NCBI GenBank assembly: GCA_947561395.2
Contig: OX387183.1
Span: 28,942,853 to 29,006,852 of the forward strand
Source of the DNA: Buxus sempervirens
Taxonomy: Eukaryota; Streptophyta; Magnoliopsida; Buxales; Buxaceae
Length of the DNA: 64,000 nt
Reading direction: 5' to 3'
Shown here: in pieces, positions 1 through 11,848 of the stretch
Numbering within the stretch: the first letter of the stretch is position 1
Layout of the letters: every line of letters starts with the position of its first letter
Made by a program: the position numbers and the translations under genes
Notes under the pieces: generated by a model
What the model saw: only the letters and a program-made list of their open reading frames with translations
Told to the model about the DNA's origin: nothing
Databases searched by the model: none

Positions 1-1317
1 CAGAGTTGGCTTCTCTGTAGATCTTAGATAATCGATGAGAAATGAACATTCCACACAGATTTCGGGCCTCCTCCACAAGGTGCTGAATCCTCCAAGGGGT
101 CGGGGCTATTTCCAAAAAAGCCTCCACTATAGTACTGGAGTCGCTCTCAAAGTGGACGAGTCTGTAGTTGAGGGCAATCGCAATCTTAATGCCTTCGAGG
201 AGAGCAGCAGCTTCAGCCACAAGTGCATCAGTGTAGCCGATAAAATCAGCAAGTGCTCCATCTACATTCCCATCTGAATCCCGAACCACCACGCCAATTG
301 CCGCATTACCCGGGCATCCATTCGCAGCACCATCAACGTTGATCTTTGTCCATCCTTGCCTCGGTCTCTCCCATCTGATGAAGGCCTCAGACGTCCCTCC
401 TCTTGTAGTGCTGTTGTGATGAGCTATTTTATCCGAATCCCTCTGCAAGTCATAAAATTGAGCCGATATAAGTCTTACCTGTGGAACAATTTTTTCAAAT
501 ACTGCACGATTCCTAGCATTCCATATAAGCCAACATAAATTTGCCCAAGCAAACTCATAAAACATAGGCCGACCATTCCCCATGTTACGGAGCTTAAAAA
601 AGTAGTCAAAAACCCACTGCTTGGGGTTTTGAAACTGAGTGTTGTCTAGGAGCCTGCCTCCCATTAGACCAAACCACAGGGCCCTCACAAGTTCACATTT
701 GAAGAAGAGGTGTAAATGAGTTTCATGGTCATTGCTGCAGAGGGTACACATCTCAAGAGGGACACCAATCCTGTTGTGTAGAAGATCATTGGTTGAGTTA
801 CCTTCATTTAAAATCTTCCATAACAGAAGCCGGATTTTCTGGGCATAGGGTATGTGCCACACTTTTAACCAGTTTCTGTCCTCAGCATTTGGAGAAGGGG
901 TAGAAGAATTACAGAGCAATTTGTAGGTGGATGATACAGAGTGCATACCTGATGCAGTGCCCGACCAAACCAAGTTATCTTTAACAGCAAATTTACTGAT
1001 AGGTATCATACTTATCCTTTGGGCAATTTGTTCCGGCCGCAATTCTCTGAGTTTGTGGATTTTCCAGGTTCTAGAGTTCTGATCAATCAAGTCACACACC
1101 TTGCCTTCAGCACTTTCACTATCATCAACCATTTGTTCTGCGATATCCGGTTCAGACCAGCCCTTGTCTCGGATGTCCATTGAGGAACCATCGGCTAGCA
1201 ACCATCTCTTACCTTTATCTAAAATTTCTCTAGATCTGCAAATTTGTTTCCACAGCCAGGAGCCTTTCTTTTTCGCTTTAACCTGCAGAAAAGCAGTGTT
1301 AGCAAAGTATTTAGCTT
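1..1317 (-). pseudogene. LINE ORF2, C-terminal part: zinc-binding RT-associated domain and RNase H
   Basis: Read on the minus strand this is the 3' portion of a plant non-LTR retrotransposon ORF2. A zf-RVT-type segment lies near 700-850 with Cys/His spacing around the motif CTLCSNDHETHLH. An RNase H domain follows near 1-360: catalytic D in the motif KINVDGAANG, E in VAEAAALLEG, D in HFESDSS. RNase H removes the RNA strand during target-primed reverse transcription. The 5' part of the same ORF lies at 50254-52927; the reading frame runs on exactly if the Copia element and one AGCTT copy are removed (ILKA, then KYFANTA). The frame is still open at the left edge, so the LINE 3' end and tail lie outside the window. 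Confidence 0.9.
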
Positions 1318-1605
1318 TGTTAGTGTATCATCAAAGGAAGCCACATCACAGGCTTCACAATCTAGTCAGCAAGCTATATCAAGGCCAAACAACTCAGAGA
1401 CTTGTCCAGAGATATCTACATCACTCTAGAACATCCTATTAACAGTCTGGAAGGGTCGATGTAACTGAAAGTAGTTAGGAATATTCTGGTTGTTACTGAT
1501 GTAACAGAATTGGTTAGGAATGTTCTAGTAGTTGCTGATGTAAATATAAATGTCATTACTGTACAAGATATCAGATCAAACAGAATAGAATCATTCATTC
1601 TATCA
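1318..1605 (+). repeat. Copia 5' LTR
   Basis: It starts TGTTAGTG and ends TTCTATCA. It matches 49966-50253 with four substitutions and no indels. The flanking AGCTT and the primer site immediately after it fix both ends. Confidence 0.95.
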
Positions 1606-1620
1606 TGGTATCAGAGCTCC
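1606..1620 (+). other. Primer binding site of the Copia element (initiator tRNA-Met type)
   Basis: TGGTATCAGAGC follows the LTR directly. This is the usual plant Copia primer site, complementary to the 3' end of initiator tRNA-Met. Confidence 0.9.
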
Positions 1621-1638
1621 AGTATTGACAAAAGTCAA

Positions 1639-3664
1639 ATGGAAGCAAACCCATCACCTTCTTCTGGCTCCATAGCCAATAATCAGCCATTAAACCATCA
1701 TTCTACTTCTACATCCTCTTCCTTACTTCCCAATCTCACCCATCTTGTTACAGTCAAATTAACTCATGACAAGTATCTCCTATGGCGTGCACAGATGGTA
1801 CCATATCTACGGCGACAGCAACTTTGTTGATGGTTATACTGAACCACCTTCCCCTTTTGTTCCTGCATCTTCTTCTACTGCAGCACCTGCACCGAACCCA
1901 GCATATAGCTCCTGGTTTCAGACTGACCAGCTCATTCTCAGTGCTTTGATCTCATCATTATCAGAGAATTTGATTGCTCAAGTTGTGGGTTATCATACTT
2001 TGAGAGATGTTTGGCAAGCTATTGAAAAATTATTTACCTCTCAATCTCAGGCTCGTATTGTTCAGCTTCGCTATCAGCTTGCAACCATTAAAAAGGGTTC
2101 TCTCTATCTCTGAATACTATCTTAAAATCAAGACCATTGCTGATACCATGGCTGCTGCTGGTACACCTTTGTCTGCTCCAGAATTTTCTTCTTATTTACT
2201 AGCTGGCCTGGGCACAGACTATGATGCTTTTGTAACTTCAGTCACTACTCGTCTCGAGCCTCTATCTCCAAAAGAACTTTACAGCCATCTTCTTACACAT
2301 GAGAATCGTCTCAATCACTCACTCTCTACCACTTCAATCTCTACTGAACTGAGTTCCAATGTCTCCATTGCATCTTCCAACCGCAATTTTTCTCGTGGGC
2401 GTGGTTCTAATCGAGGATCATCACGTGGTGGTTTTCATGGACGAGGTCATTCTCGTGGTGGTTCTAATTCTTCATCCTATCAGTCTTCCTCTCAACCTTT
2501 TCAGCACAACAAACCTCAGTGTCAGATCTGTCACAAGTTTGGTCACACTGCGCTTCAATGTTATTGCCGCTTTGATCATGCATACCAACCTTCTCCTCCT
2601 CCGTCTATGGCTGTTCACTGCACTACTCGAGGTCCTCCTTCAACTGATGCCTGGTTTCCTGATACAGCAGCCACTAATCACATTACTTCTGATTTTGGAC
2701 ATCTTAATCTTGGCTCTGAAGCTTATTCTGGTTCAGAACAAATTCATGTTGGAGACGGCACTGGTCTGCCCATTGCTAATATTGGTGACTCACTTTTATT
2801 CTCATCTAATTCTCAATTTATGCTTCGAAATCTGTTGCATGTGCCTCACATTACCAAAAATTTAATTTCTGTACGTCAATTCTGCATTGATAATGGTGTT
2901 TTCTTTGAATTTCATGGTGATCATTTCTCGGTAAAGGATTCAAAGACTCGGAATCTTCTTCTTCAAGGACCCACAAGTGAAGGTCTATATGTTTTTCCCT
3001 CTTCTTCGCCGCAAGCTTCTCTCAGTGAGCGCACATCACTTCATCAGTGGCATCTTCGTTTCGGCCATCCCTGTCTATCTACTGTCAAAAAGATTCTCTC
3101 CATCAATCAGCTTCCTATTGCCTCTTCAAGTCAGCCTTTCTTTTGTTCATCTTGCTGTCAAGCTAAAGCTCATCAACTTCCTTTTCAACCTACTGGCTCA
3201 CGGTCTACAGCTCCTCTGCAGTTGTTCTTTGCTGATGTTTGGGGTCCTTCACCCACTGTTTCTCGTGAAGGATTTCGTTATTATGTTTCTTTTGTTGATG
3301 ACTTTAGCAGATTTACATGGTTTTTCCCACTTGCTTGTAAATCAGATGTTACATCTACTTTTCTTTTATTTCAAAAACAAGTTGAACTACTCTTTAGTCT
3401 CAAGATCAAATCTCTCCAAAGTGACTGGGGTGGAGAGTTTCGTCCACTTCGTCAAATTCTCACCAATCAAGGCATTCTTCATCGTTTTTCTTGCCCACAT
3501 ACACACCAACAAAATGGCGTTGTCGAACGCAAACATCGGCATATTGTTGAAATTGGCTTAGCTCTCCTAGCTCAGTCATCACTTCCTTTTTCCTTTTGGG
3601 CTGATGCCTTTCACACTGCTGCTTATCTCATCAACTTATTACCTTCTCCCTCTCTCCAAAATAA
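1639..3664 (+). pseudogene. Copia gag-protease-integrase, segment 1 of 3
   Basis: Gag begins at ATG 1639 and shifts frame near 1800 and again near 2100, so it is broken. A Gly/Arg/Ser-rich stretch near 2390-2470 precedes one CCHC knuckle near 2521-2562 (CQICHKFGHTALQC). The protease core follows at WFPDTAATNHITSD; it has DTA where most aspartic proteases have DS/TG. The integrase has the HHCC-type region (LHQWHLRFGH and CSSCCQAKAH) and a DDE core: FADVWG, LQSDWGGEF and NGVVERKH. The frame stops at 3664, where Gypsy G1 is inserted, and continues at 23515. Confidence 0.9.
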
Positions 3665-5464
3665 TGTGAGACATGGGAAAAAATAAATTTAATGACTTCC
3701 CTGATCATCACGCGGGATTCATTAAAAACAAAGAGTCGCCACCATTCAATCTAGGTGTGAATGGACACAAAAATATCAAATAAGCACAAAAGGCAAATTT
3801 AGGGTAAAAATAACCCTATTAAAAAAAAACAACCAGAGATGGGTAAGGGGATTAAGTTATGAATAGGGGAAGGTGTTAGGCACCCCTATTCATCCACACA
3901 AGGTGGTTGCCAGGTATTGTTCATGTCAAAATAAAGGAAAAAGCTTGCTATAAAAATCACAAAAAATCACAAAAAGACAAACATGTATGGTTTTTTCATA
4001 CAAATAGCCTGATTGATCCAGAACTTTCAAATATGATCATACCATTCCTAGGGTTTCATGATTAAAACAAGATTGAGATAAAATCAAATAAAACCAAAAT
4101 AAAGTGAAAACTTCAAAAATCTGGCTTCAAGTCAAATTCTAGAAATCTAGAAAAATATGATTTTTATGAAATATTTCAAAATTGAACTTGAATAGTCCAG
4201 AACATAGATAAAGCCCAAATTTCACTTTAAATAAAAACCAAAATACTCACATTAATGAAAAAACATCAAAATGGGAGAACTTAGACCGTAGGGTCTTATC
4301 TCAAAAGTGAAAAACGAATCAAAAACAACATCATGAAACCCTAGAATTTAATTTCAAGCTTCTAGATCCAGATCTATCATATTGATCATGATGAATCTAG
4401 GATCTTAGCCTAATATCCCAAAAATCACGAAAACAGCGCTGTAGGTGCAAAAGTGGTGAAAAATCCAAATTTTAGAAAAAGAGCGGATCTCATGCTATAA
4501 TCGCCATGAACTCATACGATTAATCCAGATATAAAATATAATCATGAAAACATGATCAGGATATCAAAAACAGCCATATCTCACAAATTAGAGCACATGG
4601 GGCCTATCCTATGGATCCACCTGTTCTCTTTTCCCCTAGCTTTCTCTTCACGTTTTACGACTAGAGAGACTCTTGAGGTACTTAGAGATAGGTTTGGGCA
4701 CACAAACACAATCACATGCCTTATTCTATAAAAAATAGAAAAAAACAGATTATAGGGTTCTATTCTAGGGATCCACCTGTTCCCCTTTCCCCTAGCTCTC
4801 TCTTCACGTTTTACGGCTAGAGAGACTCTTGAGGTACTTAGAGACAAGTTTAGGGATACAAAATAAAATAGATGGCCTTATTCTACAGCAATAGAGAAGA
4901 TTCTATTACTTCTAGAATTAAAAATATGAAATAAAAGGGGAAAGGGACTTACCTGGATTGAGCAAGCAGAGCAGCAGGGATTCCTTTCTTCTCTTGGAGC
5001 TCTTGTGTCTTCAAATTTTCATGGCCCTTTGCTTGAGAATCTCACCTCTATTTATAGGCAAGCACAGGGGCAAGGCTGGTCCAGAAGGATATATCCTGAT
5101 CCTCAGGATAGAGTCAAAAACAGAGATAATGCTCATCCATAGCCAACCAAGGTGGTTTCAGCGAATAAAAGACGTAATTCGCTCATTTAAAGGGATATTG
5201 GACTAAAGATAAATCTCAGAAATTGAGAGAAGAATAAAACTCGCACAAGTCTTTAGTGACCGTAAATCATTTATGGTCCAATGGTGCTCGTATTTCCAAT
5301 ACGGACGCGCCTGACTGTAGAGAGATTTCGGGTGCGACCAGCCCGTGAATGAAATACGGGCAAAGCCTACTTAGTCAATTTTTATGCATTTTTGACCCTT
5401 TTTAAGCTCTAATTACATGTTTTTATTACTTTCTCATTCTGTAGTGCAATTTGGGGTGTCTACA
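3665..5464 (-). repeat. G1 3' LTR (left copy)
   Basis: 1800 bp, TG at 3665 and CA at 5464 on the plus strand. It is nearly identical to 21722-23514; differences by eye are scattered substitutions and a few short indels. A minus-strand TATA box (CCTATAAATAG) lies at 5048-5058. The palindrome cluster at 5258-5361 is about 200 bp upstream of it. Confidence 0.93.
5258..5361. repeat. 28 bp-period palindrome cluster in the G1 3' LTR
   Basis: Four 21 bp units start at 5258, 5286, 5313 and 5341. The ideal unit is 9 bp arms around 3 bp, for example GACCGTAAA-TCA-TTTATGGTC; the core is GCCCGTA with TACGGGC. Linkers are about 7 bp. The third unit is degenerate. Confidence 0.85.
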
Positions 5465-5478
5465 ACTGCCCCCTTTTT
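5465..5478 (-). other. G1 polypurine tract
   Basis: On the minus strand AAAAAGGGGGCAGT directly precedes the 3' LTR start TGTAGACACC. This is where plus-strand DNA synthesis of a retroelement is primed. Confidence 0.85.
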
Positions 5479-5815
5479 GCTGGTAATTGGAACCAATTAC
5501 AAGCAGAGAGCAAAAGACCCACCGATTGCACTTTCTAAAATTTTTTTCTAATCAATTGCAATACGGGCAAGGATTAAATGGATGATTTTTATAAAAAGAA
5601 TTTATTTTTGGAAGATCTGCTAAAAATTCCCTCAGCTTAAGGGCCAAATCCTCCTCTCTCCTCTCACTGAGCACTCGTGGCTATGAAGTGAGATTTGAGT
5701 CAAAATTTTTAAACAAAAGTGAGTATGGTGGCAATCCTTGCAACTTACAACTAATATAGACATTGATCTTTTGAAAAATGTGGAGAAAATAACAAAATAT
5801 GCTATTTTTGGCTTC

Positions 5816-5918
5816 GCCCGTATTTGCATTACGGACAGGTTAGCCTGTATATTGATCACGGTTAAATGGGACCGTATTTCCTTCACGGTCACCTGCTGCC
5901 CGTACTGATTTGGATATT
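5816..5918. repeat. 28 bp-period palindrome cluster near the 3' end of G1
   Basis: Units start at 5816, 5843, 5870 and about 5898. The third (5870-5890) is well kept: GACCGTATT and CACGGTC arms. The others have several mismatches. It is the G1 counterpart of the G2 cluster at 46145-46208, on the upstream side of antisense gene B. Confidence 0.75.
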
Positions 5919-6140
5919 GAGTCTACAGGATATGTAGATACTTCAGGGTATGTTCCTCCTGATCATCCCATTGCTGGCATTGTGCCTTTATATATGTGGC
6001 ATGATATTCAGTCTATTTTGAGCAGGATGACCCGTAGCACAACCCGCAATATTGTGCAGCATGTCTTTGAGCACAGGCGATCTTCAAGCCGTAGTCGAGG
6101 CAGAGGACGAGGCCGTGGCCATAGGGGTGGACCTGCATAG
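5905..6140 (+). pseudogene. Antisense gene B, last-exon remnant in G1
   Basis: An open frame runs to TAG at 6138-6140 and encodes an acidic/hydrophobic stretch followed by an Arg/Ser/Gly tail (RGRGRGRGHRGGPA). The tail matches the last exon of gene B in G2 (GRGRRGGRGRGRGDDPA, stop at 41921-41923). The six upstream exons present in G2 are absent: this remnant follows the palindrome cluster almost directly, so an internal deletion is the simplest explanation. No start codon can be assigned. Confidence 0.6.
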
Positions 6141-6354
6141 ACAGTAGAGTAGGATTCCTTTATGTACATTTGTATTTGACAAAAGTGATGTAAACATTCA
6201 TATATATATAAAAGAAGTTTGATTTTCATTTATTTGTGTTCTTTTCTTCTTTCTTTTCAGCCTTTATTACATGATGAATGATAAAGCAGGGACAGGTGAA
6301 GCTTAGGGAAACAAAGAAATTAAAATTGCCCATTTTTTTGCATTTTTCGGAAGT

Positions 6355-6487
6355 AACCGTACTTAGACTACGAGCAAGCCGTGCCCGTAATATTAACACG
6401 GGCGCACTCTGCCCGTAAATGTTTCACGGTCACAGTGTGTCCGTATTCTTTATACGGGCGTGCTATGCCCGTATTCTAATTACGGAT
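6355..6487. repeat. 28 bp-period palindrome cluster upstream of G1 antisense gene A
   Basis: Five 21 bp units start at 6355, 6383, 6411, 6439 and 6467, exactly 28 bp apart. The best units are 6383-6403 (GCCCGTAAT / ACACGGGC) and 6439-6459 (GTCCGTATT / TATACGGGC). The last unit ends 23 bp before the gene A TATA box at 6511. Confidence 0.9.
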
Positions 6488-6510
6488 TTTACAGCTTTAA
6501 CGATTTTTTC

Positions 6511-6518
6511 TATATAAA
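6511..6518 (+). promoter_or_regulatory. TATA box of antisense gene A in G1
   Basis: TATATAAA lies 92-99 bp upstream of the gene A ATG (6610) and just downstream of five palindromes. G2 has a TATA box in the same place relative to gene A. Confidence 0.7.
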
Positions 6519-6609
6519 CTCATAGGGAACGTCATTGTGAAACTTTTAACAGTTTGAAAACTCCCTAAGCACGTCGTTGCTCGCTTTCCTTGGCTTCTTT
6601 GGCGCTTCC

Positions 6610-8347
6610 ATGGCTTCCCTTGCCCCGCTCTCTTCTGCCGTTGAATCTCCTCCTGCAAGACAACATGTTAGATCCAAATCTCTTAATCTCACCAGGTATA
6701 GCTTTGTAGATTCTTTCTATAATAGATGGGTTAACTCCATGACTCTTGCTGAAGAAAGTCGCTGGGATTCCATCCACTTAGGCCATATCCTACATATCCC
6801 TAAAATTCCCTTTAAGTGGGAAATCATCGAAGCTCTTATTGGGCATTGGGTTCCTGAACTAAATCTCTTCTGTTTTGATGATAAAGAGTTGACTCCTACT
6901 ATAGAAGAGATTGAAACCATCCTTGGCTTAAGATTTTCTGAAAAAGTTGTAAACCCACCCCTAAAGCCTAGCTACAAAAAGGAAGCTTCCACTTTCTTAG
7001 GTATAGGGAAGACAGGCCTAGGGGATTCTGACACACTTCTGACCTTGTCTATAACCTTTTTGACTGAAAAGCTTCTAAGGGGAGAGGATAAGGATGCCAG
7101 GTTCAATGCATTGACCCTGATAGTGGTTAATCAACTGTTTTTTCCACGGGTGACGACCAGGTTGACTTGGCTCTTATCTCGGTTATCTGCCAGGTTAGGG
7201 AAGGTGAGAGATTGGCAGAGATGTATCAAGCTCTAACTGACTACTATTTTAGGAAGAAGAAGCGCTTCCTTGCATGTGCCCCTATCCTACAGGTAAGAAA
7301 AATAACATAGAAAATTTTTTCTCTCTTTTTTCTCTTTTTTTTTTTTTCTTTTCTTCTCTTTTTTTTTTCTTTTTTTCTTTGTTTTTTCTTTCTTTCTTTT
7401 TTTCTCTTTCTTTTTTTTTTGAACTGAATCAAGATACATCCCTTTTTCTGCAGCTTTGGTTATTGGACCACTTGAGTCAGGTTGAAGAAATAACTCGCCG
7501 CTTCTTTCCACGATTGAAAGTTCCTGTTTTGATGAGCAACCAGGGCTGTCCTAACATCCATGGTGGTAAGCAAGGTTGGTTCACTTTCTTAGGTACTCTC
7601 CAGGATGATCAGGTGAGATGGCATGACACTTATCAGCCTAATTCAGAGACAGTGATCAACTTCAGAGATAGAAATTTTCTAGTCCTAGTAGGCTTGAAAT
7701 CTGCTGTACTTTATCTCCCTTTGAGAGTTCTTCGACAGTTTGGAGCAACACAGGGGATTACGATCCCATTTGGATATGAGGACTTCCTTGGACCACTTAC
7801 ACTAGCCACCATGGGGCTGAATGCTCGATTAATGAATGAGTGGTCTTATGTCCGTTTTCTGCGGGGCCCAGTCTTTTCTGAGTCTCATGTAAAGGATTAT
7901 CTCTTTTGGATCAAAGAGCAGGTGCAGAGTCATGCCCCAGTACCAGACGATCCTCCTGCAGTTCTTCCCCCTATCTATGAAGATATCTTGGAGTCTGAAA
8001 AAGCAACCCACAAACGGCTTCAAAAAATATGGGTATGAGAAGCCCAGGAACTCAGGATAAAGGGTATTGATATGGAGAGGCAACTTGAAGAGCAGACATC
8101 TCGCCGCATTGCCATGGAAAAGAAGCTTGAAGAACAAAGGCAGGCTCATTGCTTTGAAGTTCGCTCGATTCGCAGGAAATATCAGGATACTTTGACTGAC
8201 CTTAGGACTTTAAAGCTCAAGCTGTCACTTTCAGATGAGGTCATCTCCTTTCTGGGAAATCCAGGTGCACAAGGAGCTTCAGGAATCATTGCAACTCAGG
8301 CAGCTCGGATTCATGAGCGTAAGGAGCAGCTAAAGCATAGGGATTAG
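6610..8347 (+). pseudogene. Antisense gene A in G1: DUF7745-like protein, two exons
   Basis: Runs opposite to gag-pol. Exon 1 is 6610-7292, exon 2 is 7454-8347, joined in phase 0 (...PILQ then LWLLDHLSQ...). The sequence resembles the DUF7745 family of plant transposon-associated proteins: conserved stretches around FKWEIIEALIGHWVPELN, ELTPTIEEIETILGLR and LTLIVVNQLFFPR, then VLYLPLRVLRQFGATQG in exon 2. The last 90 residues (from 8072) are a charged coiled coil (MERQLEEQTSRRIAMEKKLE). It is broken by a one-base frameshift near 7150 and a TGA at 8036-8038. The G2 copy at 39700-41436 has the same layout and intron site. Family assignment is from memory of conserved motifs; the molecular function is unknown. 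Confidence 0.8.
7293..7453 (+). other. Intron of antisense gene A in G1
   Basis: 161 bp with donor CAG|GTAAGA and acceptor TTTCTGCAG. An almost pure T/C tract (about 7315-7420) fills most of it. Removing it joins the two exons in frame at the same site as in G2. The T-rich tract is on the gene A strand, which suits plant splicing. Confidence 0.85.
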
Positions 8348-9275
8348 ATTCTTTTATCATTCTTTTCTTTTTTTTTCATACCTTTATTCAAAAGTAAACT
8401 CCAATAGTGGAAAGACAAAGGTTTTAATACAAAAGTAGGTTTTCTATTATTGGCCTCAGAATTCTCAGATGCTTGTAAAAACCAAAGTTTTATGAAAAGT
8501 ACTTGATTTCTCATCACTGGCCAAAAGTATAGTTTTTTTTTTTTGAAACTAATCCAAAGCACTTAATCACATAAAATCAAAGGAATTAAAATCAAGTTGC
8601 ATAATGAAAAGGGTGGCCCAATCAATAGGGAGATACCAAATCTGTCTATCCTACGACCTTTAGAATCATCCCCTAATGGCTGTTCCTCCATGGCTAATCC
8701 TGCTAATCTGCTCACTTGCTTATGTTCATGCTGCCTTCACCTTGGACCACATGATCAACTCAATCTTTTAAAAAAAAATTTTTTTTTTACATGCCCCTAT
8801 TGCCCCTAGCGCCAATTGTGGTTTTCACTAGGGCTGGCTTCTGTATTCTGTCATCACCAATATTACTCTGATATTTGAATGAATATACTAAAATCACCGA
8901 GGGCTTAAGAATAGGACGAAACAAAGGCTAAGCTCGGTTTATGAAATAAAAAGGTATTAAAGGCTCAAAATTTTCTAAGTGTGAAAATAGGTCAACTGGA
9001 CTTACAGTCATGATGATTTTAATCCCATTTCCCTTTTTTCCTTGTATTTGGCTTTCATTTGCCATTATTTTTCTTTTCTTTATTTTTTCTCTTTTTGCCC
9101 CTATTGGCTTTGCCCCTTATTGGCTTTGCCCCAGTATAAAACTGTAAGTCCAGCTTAGGTTTATCAAATAAGACGAACAGGCTCAAATTGGCTAGACTAG
9201 TGATAAAGATTTTGGGAAATAAAGAAAGATGGCCTCAGATCATTTCCTAGTAATATTCATTCATGGAAAATATCT
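8348..9275. other. Non-coding spacer between convergent gene A and pol in G1
   Basis: No supported coding sequence. The 3' ends of gene A (plus) and pol (minus) face each other here. The stretch is T/A-rich and shares blocks with G2 38730-39690, for example GACTTACAGTCATGATG against the G2 complement. Confidence 0.7.
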
Positions 9276-10991
9276 CTATACTGCATCAGAGTTAATTGGC
9301 TCAGGAAAATCCTTCCCATCCATTTCTGTTAAGATGAGAGCACCTTCTGATAGGACCTTCTTGACAACATAAGGCCCTTCCCAATTTGGTTTGAATTTTC
9401 CACGTGGGTCTTCCAAAAAGGGTAAGATCTTCTTTAATACCAAATTTGCTTCTTGGAAAGTTCTAGGCTTTACCTTCTTATTGTAAGCCCTGGCCATTCT
9501 CTTTTGATACAATTGGCCATGAGAAAGCGCCTTCAAATGCTTTTCTTCTATTAAATTAAGTTGATCATGTCTTGACTGGATCCATTCAGCTTCTTCTAAT
9601 TCAGCTTCCATTAGCACTCTTAGTGAAGGTATTTCCACTTCCACTGGTAACACTGCTTCCATTCCATAGACTAGGGAATATGGGGTTGCCCCTGTAGAAG
9701 TCCGAATTAAGGTTCTGTAGGCATGTAGGGCAAGTGGCAACATTTCATGCCAATCTTTGAAACTCACTACCATCTTTTGAATGATCTTATTTATGTTCTT
9801 ATTTGCTGCTTCCACTACCCCATTCATCTTTGGTCTATAAGGAGCTGACTTATGATGGGTGATTTGAAACTGTTCACACATTTTCCTCATATCCTTGTTC
9901 TTAAGGTTTGAAGCATTGTCTGATATTATGGCACTTGGCAAACCATAGCGACAAATGATGTTGTGCTTTATAAACTTAAGAACGTGACTACTTGTGATGT
10001 TTGCATACGAGGCTGCTTCTACCCACTTGGTAAAATAATCGATTGCTACCAGTATAAATCTGTGTCCATTTGATGCCTTTGGAGAGATCATTCCAAGGAC
10101 GTCTATGCCCCACATAGAGAAGGGCCATGGAGATGTCATATTATGCAATGCACTTGGAGGTGCATTCTTATTATTAGCATATACTTGGCATAAATGACAC
10201 CTTTTGACATGCATATAGCAATCATGCTCCATGGTCAACCAGTAATATCCCAATCGTAGAATCTTCTTAGCAAGCATATGCCCGTTCATATGGGGTCCAC
10301 AAACTCCTCCATGTACTGTATCAATTAGCCTTTCTGATTCATTCTTGGCAACACATCTAAGTAGGATATCATTGTGTGATCTCTTGTACAACTGTCCACC
10401 ACTTAGTACGAACTGTCCTGCCAATCTCTGTATTGTTCTTTTCTCTGTAGAAGTAACATTTTCAGGCAAACTCCGATCATTTAGGAAATTCTTAATGTTT
10501 TGAAACCATGGTTCTTCTTCCTCTGGTGCCCTTTCTAGGACAAGGCAATAAGCAGGTTCATCCCTAACTTCAATTTCTAGTGGTTTAATATCAACACCTT
10601 CTGGCATACTAACCATTGAAGCCAATGTTGCTAAAGCATCGGCGAATTGGTTCTTGGCCCTTGGCATATAATTAAAAGAAATTAGAGTGAACTTGGTGCT
10701 TATTTCTTCCAAATACTGGTGATAGGGGATCAACTTGTGATCCTTAGTCTTCCATTCACCAGTTGTTTGGAAGATGATAAGACTCGAATCTCCATATACG
10801 TCAAGTTCCTCCACTTCATGATCTAAGGCTGCTTGTAACCCAATTATACATGCTTCATATTCTGCTATATTGTTTGTACATTGGAATCTCAATTTTACTG
10901 CGATTGGGATATGCGACCCATCTGGCTTGACCAAAACAGCCCCTATTCCATTTCCATTCATATTGGCGGCCCCATCAAGAACATTTGCCAT
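9276..10991 (-). pseudogene. G1 pol, second RNase H and integrase
   Basis: A 571-residue open frame. Residues 1-125 are the extra RNase H typical of Tat elements, with D6 (LDGAAN), E44/E46 (NNIAEYEA), D68 (VYGDSS) and D118 (NQFADAL). Residues 227-268 form the HHCC zinc region of integrase (H227, H234, C265, C268). The integrase core follows with D297 (GIDVLG), D358 (ISDNAS) and E394 (GVVEAANK); 35 residues separate the last two, as expected. The C-terminus (VLKKILPFLEDPRGKFKPNW) resembles the integrase C-terminal part. The frame is separated from the upstream RNase H by a frameshift near 10980. No start codon is implied; it is part of a polyprotein. Confidence 0.92.
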
Positions 10992-11830
10992 GAGCTTTCA
11001 TTTTCTTCTTCTTCTGTGAACAGTATTTCTTCATCAGGAAAATTGGTCTTCAAAGGTTGGTATTCTGGTAAAGGATGTGCAGCTAGGTGGTCAGCAATGG
11101 CTTGACCCTTAATGGCTTTCTGTGTGATATAGGTGAGGTCAAATTCAGATAGTAACAACTGCCACTTCGCTGTTTTGCCAGTTAAAGCTGGTTTTTCAAA
11201 CAAGTACTTCAACGGATCCATTCGGGATATCAATAAGGTGGAATGACTAAGGAAATAGTGTCTCAGTCTTTGGGTTGCCCATACTAAAGCACAACAAGTC
11301 TTTTCCAAAGGGGAATACTTTGCTTCATATTCTGTGAACTTCTTGCTTAGGTAGTAAATCGCCCTTTCCTTTCTGCCTGTCTCGTCGTGCTGTCCTAAAA
11401 CACATCCCATTGACATCTCCAAAACTGACAAGTATAGGATTAGTGGTCTTCCTGGGGTTGCTGGCACTAGCACAGGTGGGTTCAATAGATACTCCTTTAT
11501 TGTGTCAAAGGCTTCTTGGCAATTGTCATTCCAGACCGTCGGGTTATTCTTTCTTAGAAGTTTGAAAATTGGTTCACAGATAGCAGTGAGGTGTGCTATG
11601 AACCGGCTTATGTATTGAATCCTTCCAAGGAAACCCCGAACCTCCTTCTCCGTTCTAGGTGATGGCATTTCAATGATTGCTTTAGCTTTGGCTGGGTCAA
11701 TCTCAATTCCCTTTCTACTTACAATAAATCCCAACAATTTTCCTGATGTAGCCCCAAAGACACATTTTGCAGGGTTAAGCCTTAGACTGTATTTCCTAAG
11801 TATGTCAAATACCTTCTTCAAGTTGATCAA
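10958..11830 (-). pseudogene. G1 pol, end of RT and first RNase H
   Basis: It continues RT after an in-frame stop near 11846 (the region reads VYVDDMIDK, stop, CKEEDHLINLKKVF). It contains the RT thumb/connection (GFLGRIQYISRF) and the first RNase H (LGQHDETGRKERAIYYLSKK, YSPLEKTCCALVWA). The first catalytic Asp is not where most Gypsy elements have TDAS: here the stretch reads LYLSVLEMSMG. This fits the idea that the second RNase H does the work. Confidence 0.88.
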
Positions 11831-11848
11831 ATGGTCTTCTTCTTTACA

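Noticed and set aside
4581..4847. Short minus-strand frame in the G1 LTR, also at 22633-22899
   Set aside because: Repeated because the LTR is duplicated. An internal direct repeat makes it look structured. No protein family is recognised.
5258..6487. Regularly spaced palindromic repeats that resemble a CRISPR array
   Set aside because: The units vary in sequence, linkers are only about 7 bp (14 bp in G2), they occur in plant LTRs and promoters, and no cas genes are present.
7244..7511. Lys-rich minus-strand frames
   Set aside because: They read the T-rich intron of antisense gene A backwards.
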